From Hymenolepis diminuta (taxonomy: Eukaryota; Platyhelminthes; Cestoda; Cyclophyllidea; Hymenolepididae), in assembly GCA_900708905.1 (NCBI GenBank), contig CAADRB010000020.1:332803-396802 (forward strand): a stretch of DNA of 64,000 nt, in the 5' to 3' direction. Each line of letters starts with the position of its first letter. Position 1 is the first letter of the stretch. Position numbers and translations under genes: made by a program. The notes beneath the pieces are model-generated. The model ran no database searches. It saw only the letters and a program-made list of their open reading frames with translations, and had not been told where the DNA came from. Positions 49,401-63,396 of this stretch are shown here, in pieces.

Positions 49401-50752
49401 AACAGGCTGCGTAAAGTATCTGAGGATACCATAATTTTTGTAATTTAAACTAACCTAGTAACAATTTTTCTTTTTTTACATCAGAAGATCTCGTCCCAGA
49501 TACTACAATAATTAATAAAGTGAAAAGGCACGCTGTATTAGGGTCTCTAAAAGCAAAAGGAGGAAATTTAGAAATTGCGAAATTTTTAAGAGTCGCTACA
49601 TCATTCATCTGCAACGTTAGAAAGGAATTGCTGAATGAACACAATTGAGACGGATTGGCCGCCACGAGGAAGAGAAGACAGGAGCATTGTCATCGCTTTG
49701 CTGACTCACCCACTCATTCAGAACACCTGAGTTTGTGAGAAGAGCGCATGATATAGCACCATGGACGAAAATCCTGAGAAGCCAATGCTCGATATCTTGC
49801 CAAATATCTTTCAGTGTCTGAAGGAGTAACAATATACAAGGAATGTTCCTCATCAAGACATCGGATACAAGTCATACGTCCTTAGGCGAGGTCATTGGTT
49901 TATGTGAAGGAAACCAGCTCAAGAGAGTCGTTTAATGGGTGCAAAACGACTTTTAAAGAAATCGAAGCATCAAGAAGAACAGGAGTGTCCTTGGCTTTTC
50001 TCCCACAAAAACAACTTCCACCAGGATCAAAATGTCAATTGAAGAAATGATAGGTGGGTATGTGTGGGCGGACCCCACTGAAGTTCCAACTGTTATGCAT
50101 GAGCACGAAGTTTCCACTAACAGTGATGGTCTTCAGTGTGAAAGGCAGTGAAGGGCACATCATGACTCCTCCGTTTTTTCCACAGAGCCTTAGAGTCAAT
50201 GCACATGCAGATGCAGATGCCTATATGGAGACTCTTCAAACCATTGTTGTTAGGCCGCCTTAGATAGACGGCATAACCAATAAAGGAAAATCCCCCTATG
50301 TCTTCCAACAAGATTCGGCTCCATCCCAATAAGCTCTCAAAATCCAGGGTTGGACGGCCAAGAACTTTCATCATCATGTCACACCACACCAAACCTATGG
50401 CCGTCTCCTAACTACTCACGAGACCTTAATCCTTAGGATATTTCCTATGTGGGGAGACGTGGTTGAAAGGAAATTAATAGGTATTCCCAAAGCACTAAAT
50501 CCGCCTCTCTTATGGAAGCACTAGTCTGAGGAATGGAGGACGCCAATAAAGACCACGTGATCAAAGCATGCAGTCAATCACTTTCAGATTCGAATTGGGT
50601 GGGTGAATGAAGTCGAAGGAGGATATACTGAATAAAACTTAGATTAATATAATGTTTATTTGTTTTATTACAAGAAATGGACCATTAACAGTTTTATTTC
50701 TGTTGTTTCTAGAAGATCATGAAGTGTCCTCAGATGCCTTACGCGCCTTGTA
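49401..50752 (+). mobile_element. Tc1/mariner-superfamily element, nearly full length, decayed
   Basis: The left end AACAGGCTGCGTAAAGTATC (49401 onward) and the reverse complement of the right end TACAAGGCGCGTAAGGCATC (50752 leftwards) align without gaps, most positions matching. Each is flanked by TA (49399-49400 and 50753-50754), the target duplication of this superfamily. Between them lies a broken transposase on the plus strand. The length of about 1.35 kb is typical. Positions 50287-50744 are identical to 22158-22615. Confidence 0.8.
49470..50622 (+). pseudogene. Tc1/mariner-superfamily transposase pseudogene
   Basis: Pieces in several frames follow transposase order: an N-terminal DNA-binding region (LGSLKAKGGNLEIAKFLRVA), NARYLAKYLSVSEGV, SYVLRRG-like sequence (49870), AKRLLKKSKH (about 49945), FHQDQNVN (after the first catalytic Asp region), and the MHEHEVS/PSEVP-like part (about 50080). 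Then come PYVFQQDSAP with the second Asp (50294) and NYSRDLNP with the third Asp region (about 50420), and finally FQIRIGWVNEVEGGYTE (50585-50630). At least several frameshifts and in-frame stops separate them, so no transposase can be made. Confidence 0.8.
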
Positions 50753-50754
50753 TA

Positions 50755-52624
50755 GTGGCAACTGCAACTACTTATATAGGTGAACTACATTTGAGGACAG
50801 GAGGAGATCAATTATACTCAAGACGCCAGATACCACAAATGGCATGAAAACTCGCTCTATCAATCTCTTAAGCAATAATTTCTGAACAGTGAGGGCATGG
50901 GCTCACTCAGGAATCTTGTTAATAAATTAAGAGAACTAAATTTTTTGGAATATTAGGACATGATGCAGTGAACAATACCCATTAAGTAAAGTGTGAGCAA
51001 TGTGACGAATACGCAGTCCAAAATATGTCAGAGCTTTTAATTCTCTGACTTTATTCTTGGTTTCAACACGATCTCCACCTAGACTGAAATTCGATCAATT
51101 TTCATCTCGTTTCTTTCAGACGTATTTTCATACTTCACATTAATCTGAGGGTGGATATCCATCAGTTATTTAGAAGCGTACTAAATTGTTCACAAAACAT
51201 TTGCAAACGATTATAAAAAGCAATATTTACTTCGCAGCTAGGTTCGAGGTAAAAAACATACGAAAATCTTGCATGATTAATTGGGAGAAAGGTTCCATCG
51301 TGAATCATTACTGCATATCTAAAAGGTCAACAACTTATAACCCCATTTTCAAAAGGATATTTAATGAAAACGAAAAAACTTGGAACTGAAGTTTGGATAG
51401 GGGAGGAATATACTAGATTTATTTGTTTATAATATTATGTAACTCCTTGTTTATTTAGGAGGTTGTTACTATTGTCTGATTTACCAAGCACAATCTAAGT
51501 AATTTTTTAATACATTCTAATAGAGTATTTGTAAGCTTATTTAATTTACACTTGCTTAAATACATTTCATGGAAATGTAACTTTTAAGATCGCCGAGCGA
51601 AAACTTTTTGCTGTATAAAATGGATTTTATCCAAGAAATCTTAAAATATCAACTTATTGTTAATTGTTCATAAAATTTGCATACTTCCTAAAATGCGTAA
51701 AATTGGAGAGTCGTTGCCTTGCATATTTTTTGAGTAAAGCTCATGTTGAAGGCGTTTGCTTGGAATCGCTCTGATGAGAAGCTCAAATTCTACCGCCTCT
51801 TCCCATCTCCCTTGTTGACCGGAATTGATCAGTAGGGTTAGTTATCCTATCTTTGGATGTGGTCTGATGAGCATTGGTCTTGTGACTTCTGACATGAAAG
51901 TCTTGCATGTTGATCAATACGGTACTGGAATAACAATTTTTTCATCTATGACCTAATAAATCGGCGTGACTGATCGCTACACCACTGGCGAATTTGAAAA
52001 ATGAACTGTACGATCTATCCCTTATTCATAACTTAACGATTCTAATCTATACAGGCTTAGTTTTTCAGAGTTACAACTATGTAATTTTATTTCCCCCAAA
52101 ATATCTTGGTAGGTGGCATTTTATGATGACATTTCACGTTATAATGGTCAGGGAAAATTGAGAAATAAAAGGTCTAACCCAAAGGAGTCCTTTAAAATCA
52201 ATCTGCAACAATATAAGTTTTAAAAGAAAGGTTCTTTATAAAACACTGTTTGATGTCTAGTCAACTTGGTTCAACTGAAGCCAATTCAAAGTTTAATCAA
52301 GATCCTGCAGGACATTCTATAAAAAATCCCAAAATGATTTGTACGTCGGGGAGACTGCCAGTGGGATCTGACTAGTTCTGGCATTTTGCCTCCCCCCCCC
52401 CTCTCTACTTTCGACCTTTTTCATACTGTGCCCGTGGTCAAGGGGGTAAACTTGATTTTCCTAAAGTTAATGTCTGATTGCCACACACGCAGACAGTCGC
52501 GAACATTTTGTTTTGTGAAAAATTGGTGAACATTGGATGCTGTTTGATCCATTATGAATTGAGGACAAATATTTAGCTTATGAAAATACTTTTTAAGAGT
52601 TTCTCAGCAAAAGAGTTTAAGATA
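50755..52624. other. Non-coding stretch between two transposons
   Basis: No supported gene. It contains the diverged repeat at 51609-51740 and a C10 tract at 52392-52401. Confidence 0.4.
51609..51740 (+). repeat. Diverged repeat, partner of 23529-23664
   Basis: It shares ATCCAAG, TTATTGT, AAATTTGCAT, AAAATTG, AGAGTCGTT and GAGTAAAG in the same order with the segment at 23.6 kb. It lies about 0.9 kb after the Tc1-type copy, as its partner does after the truncated copy. Confidence 0.5.
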
Positions 52625-52689
52625 TAACACATGGGCTGAAAAGTCCCGGGCCTAACAAAGAAAACGCAGTTTTTTGGTTCAAAATTAGC

Positions 52690-53652
52690 TTCATTCATCA
52701 ACGTAATCTCTAACGCAATCATTCCAGCGCCACTAATATTTCAATACCACTTTTGTAGAACGATTTATCTTTTGCCTCGAAATAGGCCTCACTTTCAGCG
52801 ATAACCTCTTCATTCGTGCGAAATTTCCTGCCGGCGAGCATTTTTTTCAGGTCTGCGAACAGCCAGTAGTCGCTGGAAGCCAAATCTGGCAAATACGGTG
52901 GATGTGGGAGCAATTCGAAGTTCAATTCATGTAGTTTTGCCATTATTTTGATTCACTTGTGACACGGTGCGTTGTCTTGATGAAACAAAATTTTTTCCTC
53001 TGCCATATGCGGTCGTTTCTTTGCAATTTCAGCCTTCAAACGCTCCAATAACGCTATATAATATTCACTGTTAATGGTATTTCCTTCCTCACATCCCAAA
53101 ATACCGAGGCCATAACCTCTCCAGCCGATTGTTGTGCTTTCGGGCGCTTTGGACGAGGTTCGCCAGTTGCTGTCCACTCAGATGACACTCAGATGACGAT
53201 CGTTTTGATTCCTGAGTGAAGTGATGGATCCATGTTTCATCCATTGTCACATATCAACGCAAAAATTCCAGTTTGTTATGTTTAAACATGGCCAAACACT
53301 GCTCAGAATCATCAACACGTTCTCNNNNNNNNNNNNNNNNNNNNNNNNNNNNNNNNNNNNNNNNNNNNNNNNNNNNNNNNNNNNNNNNNNNNNNNNNNNN
53401 NNNNNNNNNNNNNNNNNNNNNNNNNNNNNNNNNNNNNNNNNNNNNNNNNNNNNNNNNNNNNNNNNNNNNNNNNNNNNNNNNNNNNNNNNNNNNNNNNNNN
53501 NNNNNNNNNNNNNNNNNNNNNNNNNNTTTTATTGTTGTTTCTGATGGAGCGGAGTCCCCATAACACATTTCAAGCCATTGTTTCGCTTGAACGGTATTTT
53601 TTCCCATCAAGAAGCAGTGTAAAATTAAAACACGAAGTTGTTTTTGATCCAT
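52690..53652 (-). pseudogene. Mariner transposase pseudogene, interrupted by an assembly gap
   Basis: It starts at ATG 53652 with MDQKQLRVLILHCFLMGKNT and then runs into the N gap. After the gap come VTMDETWIHHFTQESK (first catalytic Asp), NTINSEYYIALLERLKAEIA, ILFHQDNAPCHK (second Asp), then a stop at about 52952-52950. The next piece has LPHPPYLPDLASSDYWLFAD (third Asp). A frameshift near 52720 moves the C-terminus (GMIALE...) into another frame. All three catalytic Asp residues are still present although the frame is broken. It belongs to the mariner (DD34D) family by these motifs. Confidence 0.9.
53325..53526. other. Assembly gap (202 Ns)
   Basis: A run of N inside the mariner element. 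Its real size is unknown. Assemblers often break in such repeats because other copies are similar. Confidence 1.
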
Positions 53653-53837
53653 TGTTTTGAAAATAACAAAAGTAGCGTCACTCTTAGCACAATAACTCAC
53701 AAACTAGTGAATAGAATATCATGAAATTTTAACAGCTGTCTTTTAAAGGTTAGTATTCACTGAAAAAAAAAGGTGACTGCAATAAAACTAGCGCCATCTA
53801 TGTGTTAGGCCCGGGACTTTTCAGCCCATGCGTTATA

Positions 53838-55597
53838 AAATAAATAAATAAAACAGTAATGCGGTCATATTAAAAGTCATTATTGAAGTTTACCTTGAAT
53901 AAAATTTGCTTGTAAAGATCATATAAACTGCTTAAGCTTCCCTAAAAGCATGCTGCTTTTCGGCCTTTGAAAGAGAATATGAGTGGAACATTCTACAACC
54001 CGAAATCGAAAATAACTTATATATTTTGACGCCTTTTCTATCCTCACCTCCTATTCTTTTTGAAATTTACGTATCCATTTCATTTGCTTTCCGCAATGAA
54101 AAATTGTCCAGCATTGTTGTGGGTTATAATAGAATAATAATAAACAAATTGCAAACATGCCCGATCTGTGCTTTTTCAGGAATAGTTCATTCGCAGCAGA
54201 AACCTAGAGGCTTTTAAAATTCGAGATTTATTATCTTCTGAACTGCAGAATTCTAGCCTTTTTCAAACCTACAAAATATCAGATTCTGCCACCGAAGAGA
54301 TTACAACATATTGAGAAGAGTGAACTGTTTGAAAATGTATTAGTAACTGGAATGATAATTTTTCCTACCAAGTCCAAGATTGTTAGTTTACTATCTTCAT
54401 ATAGGAATTACAGTGACTCACTGCCAATGCAAAGAATCCCACTGAGGAAATAAACATAAAGAGAAGCTAATAGAAACGTGCCGAGGTCAATTTTTGAACA
54501 ACCAAGCACAATACTAGTGATATACTGTTATAAATATCATAGTACTCGATGATATTGCTGTACATATTTATAGTACTTTTGCTATTTCAAGGCGATATTT
54601 AAACATTTCTTCCGCTTCGTGTGATTTGCCTTATATTTTAACAACTATGGTCTTTTTTCTCCCCACTTATTTGGAAAAGTAAGAGCCCCACCGTGACCAT
54701 TAAGAAAATCTTTGCTTAATGACTCTCATGGTTCTATATTCAAGTACCGAAGAATTACACTTCTAATACACATGTTTAAGGCATCCAAAATCATTCATCT
54801 AATGCAGATGATTGGAATTTTCTAATTATTATTCATCTCCATATATCGAAGTCACTTTCATGGTATTTTACAAGTATCCTTTGCCTCCTCCTACTTCTTT
54901 TACTGCTTGCGCAAAGTGTGTTCTTAAAGGCGTCACATTTAAGAAGTTGAACTGTAAAGTGGGTGGTCCTTAAGGGAAAACGAGTGCTGAATAAAAACGA
55001 GACCCGTTTCTTTACCTGCGCCTCCTTCCTATTTAGATGTCTCTCTAGTAAAAAGGGAATCCATTCTCCTCTCTTAACAGAAAGCTACACTTACTAAAGA
55101 CGATTTAACTTCTCTTCTTAAATATGGTCTCTAAAGGGGATTTTGGATATCTTCGGTTTGAAAGAAATGGATGAAAGCTTTCTTTTGTCAATTAAAATAA
55201 AATATTTTTCCATTATCATTAAGTACCATTGATCAAAATCCTATTCGTGCTTTACTGTGTTTTCTAGAGGAAAGAACTATGAAATTGGGACGTTTTCAGC
55301 TCTATAAAGCTCGATGGAGGTTTAGGAAACAAAAATAGGAAGCACCCCTTCAAGAGATTTCAATATGAGATTTTGAAAAGAGGCTAAGATGCCAGAAACG
55401 TAATTTTGCCTAAAGCATATTTACCAACCCTTTTGTTCTAATTTAAGACACTAAAGCTATGCATTACATATTTTACTAGTAGATCATTTACAAACTTTTT
55501 ACTATCGTCTTTGGAAAAAATGCCTTATAATTTTCACAAAAGAAAAAATAATAAATGGTCCATAAGGGTTGAAATTAATCGGGTGAATACAACGAAT
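53838..55597. other. Non-coding stretch
   Basis: AT-rich sequence. I see no gene or recognisable element. Confidence 0.4.
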
Positions 55598-55815
55598 TAA
55601 ATCAGAGCATCTCAAGAGTCTCAATTATTTTAAATTCTGAACTTAATAGGTTGTCCTTATTTATTTCATTGTGCCATGCCTTAGCGTTACAAAATTCAGG
55701 ATTTGGTTCCTGGGATTCTGAGTTAGCTCGTATTGGCGGTATTTAAATTCATTCATCAGTTGATTAAATGTGATTAGTATTGTCATCTCGATAAATTTTT
55801 CCTACTAATAATCAA
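55598..55815 (+). repeat. Interspersed repeat family, copy E
   Basis: Landmarks in family order: AATCAGAGCATCTCAAGAGT, TTTTAAATTCTGAACTTAAT, GGTTCCTGGGATTCTGAGTT, TAGCTCGTATTGGCGG, ATTGTCATCTCGATAAATTT and CTAATAATCAAA. The order and spacing match copies C and D, with substitutions and small indels. Confidence 0.55.
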
Positions 55816-58800
55816 ATGGATATAAGTGAAATGAGCATTTTTATTTGATCAATATAGAGTTGTGAATTCTTGGGGTACATGTGAAATATTAGTGCCTCCC
55901 AATACTGTTCATATTTATCCAAAGAAATTGGGATTTTCCGGAATAAAAACGAGTGGGAGCAGATTACTAAGGGATTTTTCTATATTTTTAATATATTTAC
56001 TCTGGAGAGTTGCTATCTAACGGCTAAATAATCTGGATACTATAGGTTTTTCTTCTAATTCAAACGGGGCTTCAGTGAAATTTTATGAAATTATATAAAA
56101 ATTTGTTAAACTATAATCATTATAGAAGTAAAGCAGACCGGAATTTGGATTTTGAAAATATAAAACGAACTTTTAGGATTTTAAATATATAATACTGGAT
56201 TCACGAATTAACGAAGACATCGACTGTTCATCGGGATTTGTATAAAAAATTGATTTAAATTCTAAATAATATGGCGATTTAAGATCGTATGTCATTTCCT
56301 TATTTTAAACAAATGCCTATTTCGTTCAGAAGTAAATAGATGTTTTGATTGTTGAAATAATGACATTAGAAGTTAAATTTAGTTCAGCCAATGAAATTGG
56401 ACAAATACAAGATGATTTATAAATTTGGCGGCCAATGCACTTCTGGTAAAAAATATTCAGAAGAAAAAATTGTCTGAAATTTGGAGATAAACTATTATAG
56501 CATGTGATCATAATAATAATAATAACAGAGACAAACTAAACTGGTTTATTTGTTTCTCCTAGAATTTGATGAACATAGAAGAAATGCGTTGGAAAAGAAA
56601 ACCTTGATATTCTTGTTCGTGGTGAGTAGTGAATTAAGGAAGAATATTGCGCCTGGATCTTCTTAGTGCAGATTCCAATTGGAAGATAAAGCGAATCAAA
56701 TCACTTTGGAGTATCTTTTTAAGATCATAAAAGATTCGGAATCTATTGTTTAAGCAATAATGCAAACAAACTTTCGAAAATTATAAACGATTAAAACAGA
56801 TCTAGCATCAATTTAAGATAGTTCCTTTAAAAGAAATTTGAAAATCATTTTCCATTTTAGCGAAAACTAAGATAATTTCTTTTTTTTCATTACTTAGAAT
56901 ATGAACAGGTTAAATGATCGATTTTCCTATCGAAGTTAAAACCAATGTCACTTTGATCGGACCAATGAAAACGTGGAATCATATGGATATTTCCTGTTAG
57001 CCAAAGATCACACCAAGTGTTCTTCACCAAGGTACTCTCGCCTCTAAAAGTGCTGAAAATGTCAGGAGAAACTAAAGAACATTTGCTCGCTCATTAACAT
57101 ATGTTCCTCATATTTAATACTGGTAAATGTAACCATTATCTTTGTTATACAGTAAAAGGACTTTCGGTACGCCATAATGAATCTTAAGTTATGGAGCTGA
57201 TAATTTTCAGGCCCTTTGAAATAAAGCGTATTACAACACTGTTGTTGATCCTTATAATGGGAAATCAGTTTCTTCCCACCTCTCGTGACCAATTTTAAAC
57301 CACAATGGTTATTACTAGTGGGCTATGCTAATTTTTAATCCCGTTAGCCCTTAACATCCTGGTAGTATTTGGGCTAATTCAGGAAAAAAATAGTATTTGA
57401 AGTGGTTGACCAACTTTGCAAATTAAACAATTAGTCAGGAAGCTTTGGATGCCGTGAACATGAGATCATTCAAGAAGCTGGAGACAATTCACGAAATTTG
57501 GGCATTGGAATATTAGAACATGAATCCAGAAATCAAAAGAAAAGTGGTTAATTCATTACCTTACAGGGAGTAATAAATAATGAAAGACAATTTTACGTTA
57601 ACTGAATGTGTGTTAATGAGTATCAAATTCACGACCTCTGAATTTCACACCGTCACTTTAATTGTTGCATCGATTGAATCCCAGCACTTAAATTTAATTT
57701 TATTAAATGTTCATTCTTTTCTAAATTTTAGAGATTTTAACTAAAAGCACAGAACCGCAGGAGTAGCAACTGAAGAATTAGTCCTTGAATGTTAAATGGA
57801 AAATATCAAATCATTTACTGAAAATGATTAGTCTCCATGTAAAGAATAACTACTGATTCCATTTCTTCTTCATAGAAAGAGATATTTCTTAGTTCTGCCA
57901 TTTATTGGAATACTATCATGCTGTTCATTTATTTTTGGCAGATTAATTAGCCTAGCACCTCGTAATTAGTTTTCAAACATTTAGGACAACTGATTTAATC
58001 AACTAATTACTATTGCAGGATTCCGAAATCATAATATTCGAATATTCAGACGCAACGAAACAACCAACTCTAGTTATCATCCGGATTAGATGACACAGAT
58101 GTCCTAATTCCCCACTCACTTCTTAACTGAAATTACAAATTTAATTATTGACACGTCGATACAAAGCATAAATGAAAACTCTCGTTAACCACTAGAAAGA
58201 GCGGTCCATACCATACCCTCGCGCAAAAAATTAACCCTCCCCTCCACCCTATTGCCTCATCCTCACGGTCATAAAACCAGTACACACAGTCAGGTTTGAG
58301 GTGGCCGATTGAGAATGACCATGGGAAGAGCTCACCACACAGCAGGCATATGCGTGTGATCACATCAAAATTTCTGCGATGACATTGGAGTAATTTTAGG
58401 CTTGAAATAAAGTCGTCTTCTCAATAGGACAGCAAACATTGAAAGCGGACTCAGGCTTCACCAGCATCGGCATACTGCTGCATGTCCTAGAATGGGCGCT
58501 ATTCTACTTAAGAATTAAGCAAAATGATGTGTTATGTAAAAGCAGCAAGAGTTTGCGAGAAGAAAAGATTTGTCAAACTGAAAACCCGAGAATGGTATAA
58601 AACCAGTATAAATCTTGCAGATGTGGTAGCTAAGTTGCTAAACTTTGAGAACAGGGCTTAAACAACGATGTCATTTTTATATTTAAAATCTTGTACCAGA
58701 TGATTGTTAAAAAAATTATTCGAAGAATGATGCTACCTATCATTAAATACTGATACAAAAATTAAGGGCAATCTGCTTTAGGAAACATCTTTTTGGAAAT

Positions 58801-61800
58801 ATATACATTTAAAACATTGAATAATAATATCAAAATCCTGAGAAGAAATATGACATCTTTCACGGATAAACCTACTTTATCCCTCCTTTGGTATAGAAGT
58901 ATGTATTCGGTTATAACAATCGCTTAACGTCTATTAATCTTAGGACCTCGGATTTAATAAAAACGCATGAATCTGCTCAATTTACACATTTGATTCTAAA
59001 TTCATACGATTTAATTTTTTGCCTTATTAAATTTTATTTAGGAAAGTTGGTAAAAAATGACCTTTAGTAACTAAATGTGTTTACAGGAGCGCTTATAGGC
59101 TAGACCTTTGTAACATAAATTGTGAATTATAGTCTGATTTTATGCGTTTTATTTTTATGAGGTTAAATTGGGCCATATAAATTGTGAATTAATAGAACAA
59201 AGTTAATTCAAATTTTATAAATTCATGTCTTTCTCCTTCGCTATTACTTGAACCAAAATGAATTTTATACATCTTAACCTGCTCTAGTTTCTCGCTATAT
59301 ATGTGACATCTCTCTTTTAGTGAGTCTAGATATTTGGAAATGATCGCTAAAAATAACAACATATCATATGATAAACCATTTTCAATAAAGGATCCATTCG
59401 AAACTTTTCGTTGAGTTTACCGATATTCCTAAATGGTAAACTGTGTATTTTTTCATTAATTCGGCGCAATCTTCATGCAAAATAAAGTATACTCGTCAAA
59501 AAATTCTGTAGTAAATCTTTGTTTTTTTGAATATTATGGTCAAAATGTGATATAGGGTGAAAAAACTCAATGCACAGATTTGGTCATTCAATTAGATTTA
59601 CTGGAATATACGCTCATGTGTGAAATACGAAAACATTACGAATATTGGCAGGCTTAACTTGATCAAAATTAACCCATTTTATAATGATATCGCTTTAAAG
59701 CAAACAAAATGTACAACTATTTGGGAATCATGACGAAACTGATTCAGATTACTGATTTATTGTAACTTGTACATAAACAAGCAACATAAACGAATGGGCA
59801 AAAGGACAATTTATACTTTTAATAAAATAATTACATAAATTAATTCTGAATTTTAAGAAAAGTAACGAAGATTGGCTGTTTTCACTCAAACGACCTTTAT
59901 CATCTCTGTGATTAGTCAGCCGTAAAGTTACTTTCATTTATTAATTCCGTTAAGTCTTTGAAAATGCCAATTTGTTCTTAGGGGTCGAAAACTTAGAAGA
60001 AAGGCTCTTATGATTAGCAATTTTTCTTGTTAAATGCATCAAAATACGTAAAATACGCTCATTTAGTCATTGGGGTTGAAAATACCATTGTTGACATTTT
60101 GTCCTCTATACCATTTTCATTTAAATGTTGGTAGTGGAAGGATTCTTTCTTTCATTCATATAAAAGTAGTAATATTAAATACCATTACCCTAATTGAATT
60201 CATATTTAAATTTCGAATAATTTGCAAACTAACCAAGAAGCTGAACAATCGTAGTGTTTATTAACTAATGAACAATTAATGTTTGTTGCGAAAACAAATC
60301 AGTAGAAATATGGTGATGGATATAACTACAGTTAGAAAAATTAGCAACAACAAAATGTCATTAATCGCAAACAGTATTACTGAGACAGACAAAGACTAAA
60401 ACAAAGAGAATTGATTTAAAAGAACGGAGAAATTAGATACTTATGGTGCGAAAATTAATGACACTCAGCGAACAAAGTCATCCTATCTTAATTGCATATT
60501 TTAGTTTAGGACGACATAGCATGTAAGCAGATCAGCAAGGTTAGCCAATTTACCTAAGAACGCTGATCACTTGATCGAGAAATTAATGCGAAATAGCGTG
60601 AAAAAGTGCGGACCCATGATTTTGCTTTCGAGCAGGCATTTAACCTATGGACAAATTCAGTGAGTCAAAATCTGATTAATTCCTTATCGATTACCACGTG
60701 CTACAACTGCTAAAACCAGTCAGTCGTGTAAGTAGGTGGTCCTATTTTCAGTTCATGCAACATTGAGGCAATCGCGCTTAATGCATAATTAGGTCCTGTT
60801 CCACCTTCACACATTTCTCAACAAACGAAGAGATAGTTAATGCTGCCAAGACTCTGGCCAAAGCCAAACATCAGCATTCGAGTATGAGTCAGCCATATAG
60901 TCCCCTCTCCCCACCACGTAAACACGCAGGTGTGATGCTTCGCTTCTGTTAAATGGAACACATTAACCACCTCTTCCCCTTACTAGCGGTGTGATAAGTA
61001 AGGAAGGAAGGGGAAAATATTCTCTAGTCTGAGTCAGAAAGAAGTCTGACTTCTGTATTATGCGCATAGATATCAATCTAATGGGGAGGGAAGAAGTTAA
61101 GGGGACAAAAAACTGCTTCTTCTCCTCCTCATTTTTTCTGCCTCTTTTGTTCATAACCTTGACAAAGAATATATACTAATGATCCATTTTTGTTCTCTTT
61201 GGAAATTGTTACTATTATTGCTGATATTACAACGTAGATAGTAGACTAGAAAAGGCAGGTCTTAAAACAGTGAGGTATATTTATGCATCCTGAGTTACTG
61301 GTCAGTTAATGATGACGTAGCAGTGAACATTGACGCTTGGCTAAGAAAATCCAATCGTCTATCATTCATTGTGTTAAATAATCTGTCTCAGCGCCAAAAT
61401 ATTTTGAAATAGAATGGCTCCAAAATGTGATTTTCTCACAAAAAACACCCCCTCTTACTTAAGTTACCGGTTAGAAAACGCTTATCTCAATGTGATTGGG
61501 AATTATGATAATAGAAAAGCTTTACAAGTCTTATCAGAATCGATATATTACGTAACGAAACAAATAAACATTAGTTTAAAATTTTGGTCAGCATTTCATC
61601 AGGGATGGTACAGAGAAACTTGATTTTCAATTTCTAGATAAAATCTGAAATTATCTAGATAAAGCGTATGAAGACTAGAAACGAGGCATTTATCAATAGC
61701 ACACGTGCCATGCATATTGTTCTTTAATCAAAATGAGAGCATTTAAAATGGTATTAACCTTGACTGGGAATATCCATGTATATAATACCATGTGTACAAC

Positions 61801-63310
61801 ACTTAAAAATAGTCTAAAGGATTTAACATGGTTAACTACAGAATGGATAGCCAATTTTTCAGAAATTAAATACCTGGGTTTATCAAACCTCCAAATTTAG
61901 GTAAATGCTTTGTTAGGCGATTAATACATAATAAGGGGATATATATATGAAAGGTAGACTGATAAACTGAATTCAAGTAATCAGACATAAGACATAAAAA
62001 GATTATTTTCGACTTTGTCGAAGGGTGTAAAACTGTTTTAACGATCAAAAATATCATAAAAACTACTGATAAGTATGAAACTATTTTAATGAAAGCCTTT
62101 GAATGACCGTCTAAATCTGTTGCAGGTAGTACTGAGCCAAACTGACAGTATTCATTTATTCTATACGTGTTCAGCCATCAGTTGTTTGATATGGAATGCT
62201 TTCTAATTAGTTTCAAGGACGAAACCAAATGACTTGGAAAGTGATGATAAGATAGAAAATAAGTCTGGTTTGACGATTTTCAAATGAAAACTTTTTGGTA
62301 TTTCTATTTGTTCAAATTTACCGAAATGCAATTTAATCTCCTTAAATTTTTAGATCAAAAGGTACTTGGCTTCAAAGGGATTCACCTTTAAACTTTGTAT
62401 CATTTGGCATATTTATTTTAAGTTAATGAAAACAAATTAAATAATCCTAAATTATCAATTGATGTACACATAATCAAACGTCTATTTTTAGGTTTTTTGT
62501 TTTGATTTAAGTTATTAATAGCAAAGAAACTAGGTTAATTGCGCAAGTTAAAATATATGTCTTCTTCCCCAAAACTATCCTAATATGTCAATTCATGATC
62601 AAAACAACTGAAAATTCAGAGCCCCATGAACCGAATCTACCTGACCTCTCCCCAAACGGTTCTCTTATAGCATTATATCCGTTTTTATCCGAATGGTCTA
62701 CCGATTCTATCTTTATATGTATTTATTAAAATAGACGGACATATTATTACCACTATAGTTAGGAATAATATACATGATGGTGGTAATTTTCGTTCCGCTT
62801 CTAAGGGTGAAAAGACGTTTCATCCCCAGTTAACGAAAACTTGTCCCCGAAATGAACTTAAGTGGTTATCAGGGGGTCATAAAGGGGGATATGACACTAC
62901 CTTGGCAACTAATGCTCTCTTCATTACTTATCTGAGGGGAGACATCAGACCTCTGTGACCCCTTGTTGGGTCAAGGGGAGTAATTAAAAAACTTAGGCTT
63001 CCCTCTCTGCCACGCCCTCAGGCCAATTTGCTCTACCCTTCGGTTTAGTTTTTTTAATGAACTGGTCTAATAACTTTTTTATTAAGTTTTAAAAACAACT
63101 GGTGAAAATATTATTAGTTAGCTATTTTGATTAAAGGTAATATAGCAGTAATGCGCTCGTTTGTTGGAATTCTGAGCCTCTTTTTGGCGCTTTGAATGAC
63201 CAACTAATCTAGCCAAGAGATATCAAGATACAAACAGTTTAATCAATGAAACTCTCCTCTACTCAGTATTGAGGTTGTAAAAGCATATATGCACTATTGA
63301 TATTATTATT
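55816..63310. other. Long non-coding stretch
   Basis: No gene is supported in this 7.5 kb. GC- or pyrimidine-richer patches stand out at 58150-58350, 60840-61140 and 62640-63010. The last contains a 7-bp inverted repeat, CCCCTTG/CAAGGGG (62959-62978). Reading frames here are short and match no family. Confidence 0.4.
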
Positions 63311-63396
63311 GCTCTGGTGGCGAAGCGATTAGCGTGTTCATCTACGAAGCCAGAGGTCAAGGACTCGATATCTGTCGGTTCAGATCCAGCAGGTGG
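63311..63396 (+). repeat. tRNA-like segment, probable SINE head or tRNA pseudogene
   Basis: GCTCTGGTGGCGAAGCGATT includes an A-box-like TGGCGAAGCGATTAG. About 40 bp later GGACTCGATATC resembles a degraded B box (GGGTTCGANTCC). I could not fold a convincing anticodon or acceptor stem, so a working tRNA is unlikely. It differs from the interspersed repeat family seen elsewhere in the window. Confidence 0.4.

Larger units (their letters stand above)
52625..53835 (-). mobile_element. Mariner element with near-perfect 33-bp terminal inverted repeats
   Basis: 52625-52657 and the reverse complement of 53803-53835 agree at 32 of 33 positions (core GGGCTGAAAAGTCCCGGGCC). Both ends are flanked by TA (52623-52624 and 53836-53837), the expected target duplication. 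The interior encodes a mariner transposase on the minus strand, broken by stops and a frameshift, and part of it is replaced by Ns (53325-53526), so the true length is unknown. Confidence 0.93.
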
